Assembly (NCBI GenBank): GCA_964466745.1
Contig: CAYXOX010000028.1
Location: forward strand, 1 to 25,755
Length of the DNA stretch: 25,755 nucleotides
Reading direction: 5' to 3'
DNA from: CAYXOX01 sp964466745
GTDB lineage: Bacteria; Pseudomonadota; Alphaproteobacteria; Rhodobacterales; Rhodobacteraceae
Shown: positions 14,224 through 23,397 of the stretch, piece by piece
Layout: every line of letters begins with the position of its first letter
How positions within the stretch are numbered: the stretch's first letter is position 1
Position numbers and translations under genes: made by a program
The notes under the pieces: generated by a model
What the model was told of the DNA's origin: nothing
Seen by the model: only the letters and a program-made list of their open reading frames with translations
Databases searched by the model: none

Positions 14224-15001
14224 GCAGCTCGGCCTCCAGTTTCGCCTTGTAGGCGGCCTTCGCGGCCTCATCGACCCGCGCGCTCTCGCCGAAGTAGACG
14301 AAGCCGAGAGCCCGCCGCGAGCGGGTGGGGGAACGGTTCGGCCCCGCCCAGTGGATCGTGCGCGCATCGTGCAGCAGGAAGGTCCCCGGCCCGCCGGGCA
14401 GCGCCACGGTGTCCGCCCGATCCGCATCACTGCCGAAATCGGTGAGCCCCTGCGAGAACCCGAGCACGTTGGACCGGCCGTGCGGACGAAACCCTTCGCC
14501 CCTGTGCGAGCCGCGCACGTAGTGGATGCACCCGTTCTCCTCGTCCACGGTCTCCAGCGCGAGCCAGCCCGTCACCGCCCGGCAGGGGGAGAGGTGGAAG
14601 TAGTACCCGTCCTGGTGCGGCGGGGTCGGCTGGCCGACGCCCGGGGGCTTGTTGAAGAACTGAAGGTTCACGGCACGCACCGGCTCGCCCAGCGCCGCCT
14701 CGGCGAGATCCCGCACGATCCCTTCCCGCGTCAACGCGCCGAAATAGGGATCGTATTCGTGCAGCTTCTGCATCTGCTTGAGCGTCGAGCGGTCCGACCG
14801 ATCCTCGTAGTAGACCTCCTCGGTGGGCATCTGCGGCACGATTTCCTCGATGTAGCGATCGAGCTCGGCGGCGATCTCGGCCATCTTCTCGGGGCCGAAG
14901 AGCGGGCGCAGTGCCATGTAGCCGTCGCGGTCGAAATCCGCCTTCAGTGCCGCGAGATCATGGGCCGTGGCGGCGTCTCGGGTCGGGGTCGGGTCGGTCA
15001 T
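14204..15001 (-). CDS. Phytanoyl-CoA dioxygenase (PhyH) family Fe(II)/2-oxoglutarate oxygenase
   Basis: 265 residues, usual length for the family. The iron ligands are visible: H129-Q-D131 (the HxD motif) and the distal H217 in I-H-W-A-G-P-N, followed by R229/R230 for the 2-oxoglutarate carboxylate. The N-terminal block DFDRDGYMALRPLF and the strand F-F-N-K-P-P-G are typical. Such enzymes hydroxylate or demethylate small molecules, using oxygen and 2-oxoglutarate, in the cytoplasm. It lies after the aminotransferase in a catabolic operon, so it may hydroxylate the imported compound or release a methyl or side group. The frame is open upstream into the aminotransferase gene but ATG 15001 starts the family-like sequence. 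Confidence 0.92.
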   Translation of the reverse strand: MTDPTPTRDAATAHDLAALKADFDRDGYMALRPLFGPEKMAEIAAELDRYIEEIVPQMPTEEVYYEDRSDRSTLKQMQKLHEYDPYFGALTREGIVRDLAEAALGEPVRAVNLQFFNKPPGVGQPTPPHQDGYYFHLSPCRAVTGWLALETVDEENGCIHYVRGSHRGEGFRPHGRSNVLGFSQGLTDFGSDADRADTVALPGGPGTFLLHDARTIHWAGPNRSPTRSRRALGFVYFGESARVDEAAKAAYKAKLEAELRAQRKI

Positions 15002-15030
15002 GTCGAAGAACTCCGTTCGGTCGGCAGCGG

Positions 15031-16335
15031 TCAGGTGAGGCGGGCGAAGCCGGCGTGGCATACCGGCCCGTCGAGCAGGCTCTGCGGGTCGCGCCCGGCC
15101 TGGCACTCGGCGAGGAGCGCGAACACCGGATCGAGCGCGTCGAAGTAGCCGTCGACCACGTCGGCGGTATGCTCCGTGCAGACGTAGACGGCCGGGCCGG
15201 CAAGGTAGCCGCGCTTGAGCATCTCCTGGGTCAGCAGCGTCTTGAGCGCGAGCGCCGAAGGGCCCGCAAAGGACATGGCGGTGAGCGCGGGCAGTCCGGT
15301 GACGGCGAGATCGAGCCCATGCCGCTCGGCGAGTGCCCGCCACCGCGCCGCGATGGTGCGGCCGGTGTCGGTGATGGTCTCCCAGCTGCAGCAGGCCTCC
15401 ATGGCGTCGAGCGTGGCGAGGGCGGCAGCCGGGCCGATCCGTTCCGTCCAGAAGGTGGAGCTGGCAAAGCTCGTCTGCGCCGCCTCCATCACCGGCCGGC
15501 GGCCGATGACAGCGGTAATGGCATAGCCGTTGCCCAGCGCCTTGCCGAACACGGCCATATCGGGCGCGACGCCGTGGAGAAGATGCAGCCCCCCGAAGGA
15601 CTGGCGGAAACCGGACGTGCATTCGTCGAACACCAGGACGATGCCGCGGGCATCGGCGAGGGCCCGCACGCCTTCGAGAAACCCCGGGGCGGGGTCGGCG
15701 GCGCGCGCCACCTCCATCATGATCACGCCGATCTCGTGCTCGGACACGATCCGTTCCAGCGCCGCGAGATCGTTGTGGGCGAAGGGGTGCACGCTGCCGG
15801 CGAGGTCGCGCGGCACGCCCGCGGGCGCGAGCCCCGGCAACAGGTGGCCGTCGAGCCCTGCCGCGTCGGCGAGGTTGGCCGCGAGATACCAGTCGTGCCA
15901 GCCGTGATAGCCGCAGAAGGCCACCCCGTCGCGCCCGCTGGCCGCGCGCGCGATGCGGATCGCAAGCGCGTTGGCCTCACCGCCGGTGCGCGCGAGCATC
16001 GCCATCTCGGCCCAGGGGTGCAGGCCCACGAGCCGCTCTGCCAGCGCCACTTCCTCGGGTGCGTTGAGCGTCGACATGGTGCCGGCCTCGATGGCCGCGC
16101 GGGCGGCGGCGTCCACGCGCGCGTGGCCGTAGCCCAGCGTGTTGGTCCCCACGCTCATGAAGGACATGTCGGTGTAGGCGTTCCCGTCGAGATCCCACAC
16201 CGTAACGCCCCGCGCCTTCGAGAAATACGCAGGCCAGCCGCCGGGCAGGTGCATCTCGGGCCGCTTCGAGAGCAGCATGTTGCCCGTGGGGATCACCCGC
16301 CTGGCCCGCTCCCAGAGCGCCTGCCCGCTCGTCAT
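15031..16335 (-). CDS. Class III aminotransferase (glutamate-1-semialdehyde aminomutase-like)
   Basis: 434 residues, fold-type I PLP enzyme. Blocks in order: VWDLDGNAYTDM (46-57), T117-G-G-E-A-N-A-L-A-I-R (cofactor phosphate region), G142-Y-H-G-W-H-D-W-Y (aromatic stacking), V235-F-D237-E238 (pyridine-nitrogen aspartate) and F263-G-K265-A-L-G-N-G (Schiff-base lysine). It resembles the HemL-like subgroup that includes many catabolic aminomutases and aminotransferases. It would transfer or remove an amino group from an imported amino compound or its keto product. It is not the tetrapyrrole-pathway enzyme by context, since it lies inside an importer operon between an NAL-like aldolase and a dioxygenase. 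Gaps to neighbours are 18 and 29 bases. Confidence 0.92.
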   Translation of the reverse strand: MTSGQALWERARRVIPTGNMLLSKRPEMHLPGGWPAYFSKARGVTVWDLDGNAYTDMSFMSVGTNTLGYGHARVDAAARAAIEAGTMSTLNAPEEVALAERLVGLHPWAEMAMLARTGGEANALAIRIARAASGRDGVAFCGYHGWHDWYLAANLADAAGLDGHLLPGLAPAGVPRDLAGSVHPFAHNDLAALERIVSEHEIGVIMMEVARAADPAPGFLEGVRALADARGIVLVFDECTSGFRQSFGGLHLLHGVAPDMAVFGKALGNGYAITAVIGRRPVMEAAQTSFASSTFWTERIGPAAALATLDAMEACCSWETITDTGRTIAARWRALAERHGLDLAVTGLPALTAMSFAGPSALALKTLLTQEMLKRGYLAGPAVYVCTEHTADVVDGYFDALDPVFALLAECQAGRDPQSLLDGPVCHAGFARLT

Positions 16336-16353
16336 GGCCCGCGCCTCCCCGGC

Positions 16354-17280
16354 CTAGATCCCGTCGAGCCCGATGCCCGCGAGCCCGTGCGCCTCGCGCA
16401 TCTCCCTGAAGGCGCGGCGCAGCTCGGCCTCCGCCTCGGGGGTTTCGTAGTTGTCGAAGGGCTTGCGGCAGTAGCCGCCGTCGGCGCCCTGCCAGGCCAT
16501 CACGCGCTTGACCGCCGACATCGGGTATTGCGCGATGGTGAAGAAGATCACCGTGTTCGCCTTCTCCTGCAGGGCCGCCGCATCGGCCACGCGCCCCTCG
16601 GCCATCGCGCGCACCAGATCGGCGTAGAGCTCGGGCAGGATGTTGTAGAACGATCCGATGAGCCCGTCGGCGCCGAAGGCCAGGCCCGACATGGCCATCT
16701 CGTCGGCCCCCGAGAAGATGCGGAACTCCGGCCCGACCTCCTGCTTGAGGCGCATGATCTCGTGATGTGTGGGCGCGGTGTACTTGATGCCCTCGACCCC
16801 CTCGATCCGCGCCAGCCGCGCCAGCGTCTCGAAGCCCAGCGCCCCTGCGAGCGCGATGTTGTAAATCACCATGGGCAGGCCGGTGGCGGCGGTGACATCG
16901 GCGTAGTAATTTCCGATCTGCTCGGGAGTGAAGGGCCAGTAGATGGGCGGCACGGAGGAAATCGCGTCTGCGCCGGCGGCCTCGGCATGGCGCGCGAGCG
17001 TGACGGTCTGATGGGTGCTGATGGCGCCCACATGCACCATCACGGGCAGCGCGCCGGCCACCTCCTCAACCACCGTCTCGACGACGCGCATGCGCTCCTC
17101 GCCGCTCATCATGAGCCCCTCGCCGGTGGAGCCGGTCAGGTAGAAGCCGTCGACCCCGCGCGCCATGAGCATCCGCGTGATGCCGCGCAGGCGCCCGGTG
17201 TCGAGCTCGCCCTCGAGGGTGAAGGGCGTGACGAGCGCGGGGATGACCCCCTTGAAATCGTGGATGGAGTACTTGGCCAT
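16354..17280 (-). CDS. N-acetylneuraminate-lyase-like aldolase (DHDPS family)
   Basis: 308 residues, complete family fold. F9-K-G-V-I-P-A-L-V-T-P-F opens the barrel, G50-S-T-G-E54 is the carboxylate-binding loop, Y140 in V-I-Y-N-I-A-L is the catalytic tyrosine and K166 in E-G-I-K-Y-T-A is the Schiff-base lysine. G-I-K-Y-T is more typical of N-acetylneuraminate lyases and relatives than of dihydrodipicolinate synthase, and the DapA arginine is absent. The reaction would be retro-aldol cleavage of a 2-oxo-3-deoxy acid to pyruvate and an aldehyde; keto-deoxy sugar acids or sialic-acid-like acids are possible substrates. It follows the importer ATPase by 24 bases, so the cleaved compound is probably the imported one or close to it. 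Confidence 0.92.
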   Translation of the reverse strand: MAKYSIHDFKGVIPALVTPFTLEGELDTGRLRGITRMLMARGVDGFYLTGSTGEGLMMSGEERMRVVETVVEEVAGALPVMVHVGAISTHQTVTLARHAEAAGADAISSVPPIYWPFTPEQIGNYYADVTAATGLPMVIYNIALAGALGFETLARLARIEGVEGIKYTAPTHHEIMRLKQEVGPEFRIFSGADEMAMSGLAFGADGLIGSFYNILPELYADLVRAMAEGRVADAAALQEKANTVIFFTIAQYPMSAVKRVMAWQGADGGYCRKPFDNYETPEAEAELRRAFREMREAHGLAGIGLDGI

Positions 17281-17304
17281 GGCCGGGGTCTTTCGTTGCG
17301 GCGG

Positions 17305-18304
<1,000 letters not shown>

Positions 18305-18321
<17 letters not shown>

Positions 18322-19360
18322 CGGCCCTCGCGCTGGCGTTGGGTTGCGGGGCGGCGCCGGAGAGGAATTCCTCGTGGCGCCAGCACATCACCCGGTGGTC
18401 GGGCGCGATATGGGTTTCGGGCGGAGGCGTGTCGCAGGCCTCGACCCGGTAGCGGCAGCGGTCGGCGAACTGGCAGCCCTTCGGACGATCGTAGGGATCC
18501 GGGGTCTGCCCCGGGATGGCGGCGATCTGCTGGTCCTTGCCGCGCCCCAACACCGGGATCGATTCGAGCAGCGCCCGCGTGTAGGGGTGAACCGGGTTGC
18601 GAAGCACCTTGCCCACCGGGCCGGCCTCCACGATGAGGCCCATGTACATCACGGCCACCTCGTCGGCCAGCTCGGCCACCACGCCCATGTCATGGGTGAT
18701 CAGCATGATGGCCGTGCCGTGCTCTTGCTTGAGCGTCTCCATCAGCTCGAAGATCTGGGCCTGGATCGTGACGTCGAGCGCGGTGGTCGGCTCGTCGGCG
18801 ATCAGCACGCGCGGATTGCACGACATCGCGATCGCGATCATGGCGCGCTGGCGCATGCCGCCGGAGTACTGGTGGGGGTACTCGTTCACCCGCCGCTCAG
18901 GCAGGGGGATGCCCATGGAACGCAGCAGGTCGATCGCCTTGGAGTGCCGCGCGAGGCGCCCCAGCGCCGTGTGGTAAAGCAGCATCTCCTTGATCTGGAA
19001 CCCTATGGAGTAGACGGGGTTGAGCGCCGTCATCGGGTCCTGGAAGATCATCGCGATCTCGCGCCCGCGGATCGCGCGCATCCTCGCGCCCTCGCGCTCG
19101 AGCCGCTCGATGTGCACCGGACCGTCCTCGGAATGGTAGACGATCTCGCCCTGCTCGATCCGGCTCAGGGCCGGAAGAAGCTGGAGGATCGAGGCGGCCG
19201 TGACGCTCTTTCCGCAGCCCGATTCACCCACGATGCAAAGCGTCTTTCCGCGGTGGATATCGAAACTCACGCCATCGAGCGCGCGGTTGCAGCGCTTGTT
19301 TGCATAGATGTACGTCTTGAGGTTTCGCACGCTCAGAACCGGCAGGGCGTCTTCGCTCAT
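18305..19360 (-). CDS. ABC importer ATPase, DppD/OppD-like (transporter D)
   Basis: 351 residues. Walker A GESGCGKS (45-52), Q-loop in IFQDPMTALNP, signature YSGGMRQR, Walker B VLIADEPTTALD and switch histidine in LITHDM are intact. The C-terminal oligopeptide-transporter region has G-C-Q-F-A-D-R-C followed by further cysteines, as in iron-sulfur-cluster-binding members. The start lies four bases after the permease stop. It is the partner of the following ATPase. Confidence 0.95.
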
Positions 19361-19364
19361 CGCC

Positions 19365-20324
19365 TCACCCCTGCTGCGAGGGGTCGGTTGCGTCGCGCAG
19401 GCCGTCCCCGATGAAATTGACGCTCAGCACGAAGAGCGAGATTGTTGCCCCAACCGGCAGCCACACCCACCAGGCGTTCTCCAGCAGCCGCAGGTCCTGC
19501 GCGGCGTTCAGGATGTTGCCCCAGGTGGGCGTGGAGAGCGGAACGCCGAGCCCGAGAAAGCTCAGGCCCGCCTCCTGCAGGATGAAGGCCGCCGTGGACA
19601 GCGTGATGTTGACCATGATCGGCCCCAGCGCGTTGGGCAGCATGTGCTTGTAGGCGATGCGCGCAGGCCCCAGCCCGAAGCTGCGCAGCGCCTGCACGTA
19701 CTCCTCCTCACGGATGGAGAGCATCCGGGCCCGGGCCATGCGGAAGATGCCGCCCCAGCCGGTGAGCGTGAAGATGAGCATGAGGTTGAAGAGCGACTGC
19801 CCGAGGATCGCCACCAGCAGCAGAACGAGGATGATCTGCGGGAACGACATGAAGATCTCGGAGATCCGCATCGCGATCCAGTCCAGCCAGCCGCCGACGT
19901 AGCCGGAATAGACCCCGATGGCGACGCCGATGATGGCCGAGAGTATGGCGCTGCCGAGCCCCACGAGGATCGAAACCTGCCCGCCGTAGAGCACCCGGGC
20001 GAAGATGTCGCGCCCGGTCCTGTCGGTGCCGAACCAGTGCTCGGCCGAGGGGGGCTGCAGCATCGCCCGCAGGTTGGGCGCCTTGGGATCGTGCTGCGCG
20101 ATCAGCGGCGCGAGCAGGCTCATCAGCACGATCACGGTGAAGATGACGAGCCCGGCCACGGCCAGCCGGTTTGACATGAACTTCGAGAAGAAGCGGCCCT
20201 GGCCGGGCGTGGCGGGCCGCGCCGCCTCGCGGTCGCGCAGGCGATCGAACTGCGCATCCTGCCGGGTGCGCCGCCGGGCCGGGTAGCGCACCGCGTCGCG
20301 CGGGTTCAGGGGGGCATCGCTCAT
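19365..20324 (-). CDS. ABC importer permease, DppC/OppC-like (transporter D)
   Basis: 319 residues. A polar, Arg-rich cytoplasmic N-terminus of about 45 residues precedes the first membrane helix (about 52-72). The periplasmic loop has FGTDRTGRDIFARVLYG, a family hallmark, and the coupling loop reads RMARARMLSIREEEYVQALR. About six membrane segments end with NFIGDGLRDATDP. Gap to the upstream permease is four bases. It forms the membrane channel with that permease. Confidence 0.94.
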   Translation of the reverse strand: MSDAPLNPRDAVRYPARRRTRQDAQFDRLRDREAARPATPGQGRFFSKFMSNRLAVAGLVIFTVIVLMSLLAPLIAQHDPKAPNLRAMLQPPSAEHWFGTDRTGRDIFARVLYGGQVSILVGLGSAILSAIIGVAIGVYSGYVGGWLDWIAMRISEIFMSFPQIILVLLLVAILGQSLFNLMLIFTLTGWGGIFRMARARMLSIREEEYVQALRSFGLGPARIAYKHMLPNALGPIMVNITLSTAAFILQEAGLSFLGLGVPLSTPTWGNILNAAQDLRLLENAWWVWLPVGATISLFVLSVNFIGDGLRDATDPSQQG

Positions 20325-20328
20325 CGGC

Positions 20329-21291
20329 TCAGTCCTCCAGCCGCACGCGCGGATCGATCAGCGCCGTCAGAACGTCCACGATCAGGCTCGCCAGCAGCAC
20401 CGCGATCACCGAGAAGAGCGCCACCATCATCACCAGCGGATAGTCCTGGCTGCGCACCGCCGAGACGAACTCCTTGCCGATGCCGGGCCACTGGAACACC
20501 TGCTCGATGATGACGGAGCCGCCGATCAGCACCGGCAGTCGGAAGCCGATCAGCACGATCACCGGTGTCAGCGCCACGCGGAACCCGTGCAGAAGGTTGA
20601 CCCGCCAAGCGGGCATCCCCTTGGAGCGCGCGGTGCGGATGAAATCCTTGCTCAGCGCATCGAGCATCGAGGAGCGCGCGTAGCGCATCACCCCCGCGGT
20701 CATCATGATCGAGAGGACCAGCGCCGGCATCACGAGGTGGGGCAGCCTGTCCCAGAAACCGTCGTAGCCCGGCAGGGTGCGGCCGCCGACCGGGAGCCAG
20801 TCGAGGTTGAGCGCGAAAACGAGGATCGCGACGAGCCCGAAGAAGAACTCGGGGATCGAGACGCCGAGCATGCCCACCACCGTCAGGCCCTGGTCGGTCT
20901 TGCTGCCGCGGGTCAGCGCGCTGATGGTCCCGAGAATGCAGCCGAGCACGGTGGAAATCAGCAGCGCCGCCACGGAAAGCTCCAGCGTCGCCGGAAGCCG
21001 CTCGAGGAAGATCTTGGAGATCGGAACGCCGCCGGCGAGGCTGTAGCCGAAATCTCCCTGCAACACGCCGGTGATCCAGATCCAGTAGCGCACGAGCAGC
21101 GGCTGGCCGAGGCCGAGGCTCTCGCGCAGGTCCTGCAGACGGTCGGGATCCATCGTGCCGATCACGTCGGGCGGGATCATGTGCGAAACCGCGTCGCCCG
21201 GCGTCAGATCGAGGCCGACGTAGATGAGAAAGCTGATGGCGACGGCCATCGGTATCAGCGTCAGCAGGCGTCGGGCGATATAGGTGAGCAT
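20329..21291 (-). CDS. ABC importer permease, DppB/OppB-like (transporter D)
   Basis: 320 residues from ATG 21291. It begins MLTYIARRLLTLIP, the usual DppB-type start, followed by the first helix, the periplasmic block LGLGQPLLVRYWIWITGVLQ, the EAA-type loop RYARSSMLDALSKDFIRTAR and a C-terminus LIDPRVRLED. An extra 26 upstream residues in the open frame are Arg/Pro-rich and not family-like, so the ATG at 21291, with an AAGG sequence just before it, is used. It lies 206 bases after the SBP2 stop, with a stem-loop between them. Confidence 0.94.
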   Translation of the reverse strand: MLTYIARRLLTLIPMAVAISFLIYVGLDLTPGDAVSHMIPPDVIGTMDPDRLQDLRESLGLGQPLLVRYWIWITGVLQGDFGYSLAGGVPISKIFLERLPATLELSVAALLISTVLGCILGTISALTRGSKTDQGLTVVGMLGVSIPEFFFGLVAILVFALNLDWLPVGGRTLPGYDGFWDRLPHLVMPALVLSIMMTAGVMRYARSSMLDALSKDFIRTARSKGMPAWRVNLLHGFRVALTPVIVLIGFRLPVLIGGSVIIEQVFQWPGIGKEFVSAVRSQDYPLVMMVALFSVIAVLLASLIVDVLTALIDPRVRLED

Positions 21292-21438
21292 GGACCTTCC
21301 GAGACTGGGCGAACGGGCCGGGCGGAGTGGCGGTGCGGTCGGGCGGCAGGCCCGGCCGCGGCGCGCCATGCCGGGGCGGGGCCCGGCCGGGGCGGCGGGC
21401 AGGGTGCGACGCGCGCCGAACCGGCCCTCCAGTTGGCA

Positions 21439-21460
21439 CGGGCGGCCGTCGGGCCGCCCG
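21439..21460 (-). promoter_or_regulatory. Stem-loop between SBP2 and permease genes
   Basis: A perfect 9-bp inverted repeat, CGGGCGGCC-N4-GGCCGCCCG, lies 37 bases after the SBP2 stop in the 206-base gap before the permease. It occupies the same place as the 13-bp stem-loop after SBP1. The rest of the gap is very GC-rich and contains no gene that I can support. Confidence 0.55.
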
Positions 21461-21497
21461 CTCCGTGTTCAGTGCAGCGCAATCGCGGCTGCCCGCA

Positions 21498-23117
21498 TCA
21501 GCCGCGCGGGAACTGGTTGATCCAGAAGATCCGCGTGTAGGGGATGTTCACCGGCGTTACATTCATGTGGTCCATCTCCTCCAGCGCGGGCACGTCCACC
21601 GGGTTCTTGGTGTAGCCGAAATCGGCGCGGCCGGCGGCGGCGTTGCGGATCAGGTTGGCGTCGCCATCGGCCGAGGGCAACGCGATGATGCGGTCGATCT
21701 TGGCCACGCCGCCGTGATAGTCCTCGAACGGCACCAGCGTGGTGAACTCGTTCATCCGCGCCTCCTCGATCTTGAACGGGCCCGAACCGATGGGGAACTG
21801 CCAGAACTCGTTCTGCTGGATCTGCAGCGGGTCCGTGCCTTCGAAATAGGCGCTGGGCAGCGGCGCGAACTGGGTGAAGCTCAAGAGCGCGTTGGGATCG
21901 AGCTCGGCGAACTGCACCGTCACGGTGCGCCCGTCGATGCTGACGCCACTCATCTCGTCGGCTTCGCCCGAGGCCAGCGCGTCGGCGCCCTCGATCCGGC
22001 TCAGCGTGGCGGCCAGTAGCGGATGGGTGATCGCCGCCTGTGACGCCGTCTCGATGGACCACTTCACGTCCTCGGCGGTGATGTCGGTGCCGTCATGCCA
22101 CTTCAGCCCGTCCTTGAGGGTGAAGGTGAAGGTCAGGCCGTCGTCCGACATCTCGTAGCTTTCGGCCAGCTCGCCGCCGATGGGCGTGAGCGTGCCATCG
22201 GCCTCGAGGATGGTGTCGAAGGCGAAGCGGCTGTGGATCCAGATGCCGAGGTTCTGCCAGGGCAGCTCGAAGAACTGCATCGGCGCGGCGTTGGTGTAGG
22301 CCACGCGCTCGCCGTTCTCGTCGGGCTCGACCGTCCAGTTCACGACGTCGTTGTTGTAGTTGTACTGCGCGTTGCCATACGGCGCGCCGCCGCGGTCCAT
22401 CCGGTTGCTTTCGAAGATGTAGAGCTGCTGGTAGTACAGCGGCAGGATGTAGACGTTCTCGTTGACGATGCCCTCCATCGCCCGGAAGCCCTCGCGCTGG
22501 ACCTGCGGATCGACGGTGGAATTCACCTGCTCCACCAGCGGCACCATCTCGTCCACCGTGGGGATCATCGGCATCTCGCCCGGGCGGAAGCGGTTGAAGT
22601 ATTCCTGGTTGGCCAGCGCGGCGCGGGCACCGTAGAGGAGATCCCAATCGATGTTGGCGGGGCCGTCCACCGGGTGGTCGGGCTTGAGCGCGATCTGGGC
22701 GCCCACATCGCCTTCGAGCAGGCGGTATTCCATCTGGATGCCCACGTCGGCGAGCTGCGCCTGGACGACGGCCATGAAATCGGCGGTCTGCTGGTCGGGG
22801 TAGTAATAGACCATGTCCAGCACGCGGCTCGAATCCCAGCCGGCCTCCGCGAGCAGCTCGCGCGCACGCTCGGGATCGTAGCTGTAGCTGTTCATGCCCT
22901 CGGGGTAGTTGTTCGGATCGGAGGTGAGCCCGACAGCCGGGATCGCGGCACCCTCGAAGAGCGTCTCGGCAATCGTCTCCATGTCGATCGCGTAGGCGAT
23001 CGCCTGGCGCACGCGCGGATCGGAAAGCTGGTTGTCGTTGCGCGGCTCGGCCGGGGCCATCGTGGCAAGCGGCAGCGCCAGCGCGACGGCGGTGGTGAGT
23101 TTGAGCAGTTTGTTCAT
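21498..23117 (-). CDS. Circularly permuted periplasmic solute-binding protein SBP2 (transporter D)
   Basis: 539 residues, SBP_bac_5 family sequence throughout, but in rotated order. Residues 1-23 are a signal peptide (basic start, hydrophobic core, A-P-A cleavage site). Directly after it, at 31-45, comes L-S-D-P-R-V-R-Q-A-I-A-Y-A-I-D, a block that normally lies past the middle of the protein (V296 onward in SBP1, and likewise in E. coli DppA). The usual C-terminal blocks follow (YSYDPERARELLAEAG at 78-93, ending near 262). Only then, from about 270, come the blocks that normally begin the mature protein: G315-E-L-A-E-S-Y...DGLTFTFTLKDGLKWHDG to 343, and IGSGPF at 443-448, with the last residues RIFWINQFPRG. 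The two parts join without loss or duplication, and total length is normal. The ATG has GGGAG six bases upstream. It presumably binds the solute for the permeases that follow. Confidence 0.93.
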   Translation of the reverse strand: MNKLLKLTTAVALALPLATMAPAEPRNDNQLSDPRVRQAIAYAIDMETIAETLFEGAAIPAVGLTSDPNNYPEGMNSYSYDPERARELLAEAGWDSSRVLDMVYYYPDQQTADFMAVVQAQLADVGIQMEYRLLEGDVGAQIALKPDHPVDGPANIDWDLLYGARAALANQEYFNRFRPGEMPMIPTVDEMVPLVEQVNSTVDPQVQREGFRAMEGIVNENVYILPLYYQQLYIFESNRMDRGGAPYGNAQYNYNNDVVNWTVEPDENGERVAYTNAAPMQFFELPWQNLGIWIHSRFAFDTILEADGTLTPIGGELAESYEMSDDGLTFTFTLKDGLKWHDGTDITAEDVKWSIETASQAAITHPLLAATLSRIEGADALASGEADEMSGVSIDGRTVTVQFAELDPNALLSFTQFAPLPSAYFEGTDPLQIQQNEFWQFPIGSGPFKIEEARMNEFTTLVPFEDYHGGVAKIDRIIALPSADGDANLIRNAAAGRADFGYTKNPVDVPALEEMDHMNVTPVNIPYTRIFWINQFPRG

Positions 23118-23268
23118 GGGCCTCTCCCGTGTTGGCGGTCTGGTCGTTCTGGCGCCGGTTGGACCCGGGCGTTGGTATTGGCGCCCCGGGGCGCAAGGTG
23201 CAGGGCGCCGGTGGCACGGCGGGCCTGCTTCCCTGGCCGGACAGCGCCGCGCCCGTTGTGCGGCCACG

Positions 23269-23296
23269 TTGACAGCCAAAGATATCTTATTAACAT
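23269..23296 (+). promoter_or_regulatory. Putative sigma-70 promoter for the Gfo/Idh operon
   Basis: A perfect -35 box TTGACA (23269-23274) is followed after 16 bases by TAACAT (23291-23296, 4 of 6 consensus positions). The palindrome AAGATATCTT fills the spacer, a typical place for a repressor site. The leader to the ATG at 23398 would be about 95 bases. Confidence 0.5.
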
Positions 23297-23324
23297 GACA
23301 ACATGGCATTTTCAGGCGAGTCAA
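23295..23324 (-). promoter_or_regulatory. Putative promoter for operon D
   Basis: On the minus strand TTGACT (23324-23319) and TGTCAT (23300-23295) are 18 bases apart. The -10 box is weak (4 of 6). It overlaps the -10 box of the divergent promoter by two bases, so the two promoters would compete or be controlled together. Confidence 0.3.
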
Positions 23325-23397
23325 GGATATTGTCCCCTCGGCTGCGGGCCTCGCAGGCATGGAGCGGGCCCATGCCCCGCACAATACGGAGGGGGCG

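Larger units (their letters stand above)
23118..23397. promoter_or_regulatory. 280-base divergent control region between SBP2 and Gfo/Idh genes
   Basis: Most of it is GC-rich leader DNA, including a perfect 14-base palindrome GCGCCCCGGGGCGC (23181-23194) in the presumed SBP2 leader and a GGCATGG-N7-CCATGCC hairpin (23356-23376) just before the Gfo/Idh ribosome-binding site. Between about 23265 and 23335 it is markedly A+T-rich and holds promoter-like boxes for both directions, a 10-base palindrome AAGATATCTT (23279-23288) and a direct repeat AACATG (23292-23297 and 23300-23305). Confidence 0.55.

Noticed and set aside
16354..17280. Calling the NAL-like gene dapA
   Set aside because: It lacks the arginine that follows the catalytic tyrosine region in dihydrodipicolinate synthases and carries the G-I-K-Y-T block of NAL-like enzymes; the context is catabolic.
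21498..23117. SBP2 as two gene fragments or an assembly error instead of a permutation
   Set aside because: There is a single uninterrupted frame, the signal peptide is joined directly to the moved block, the two parts are complementary without overlap, and the total length is normal. A misassembly would not produce this by chance, though reads across the joint would settle it.
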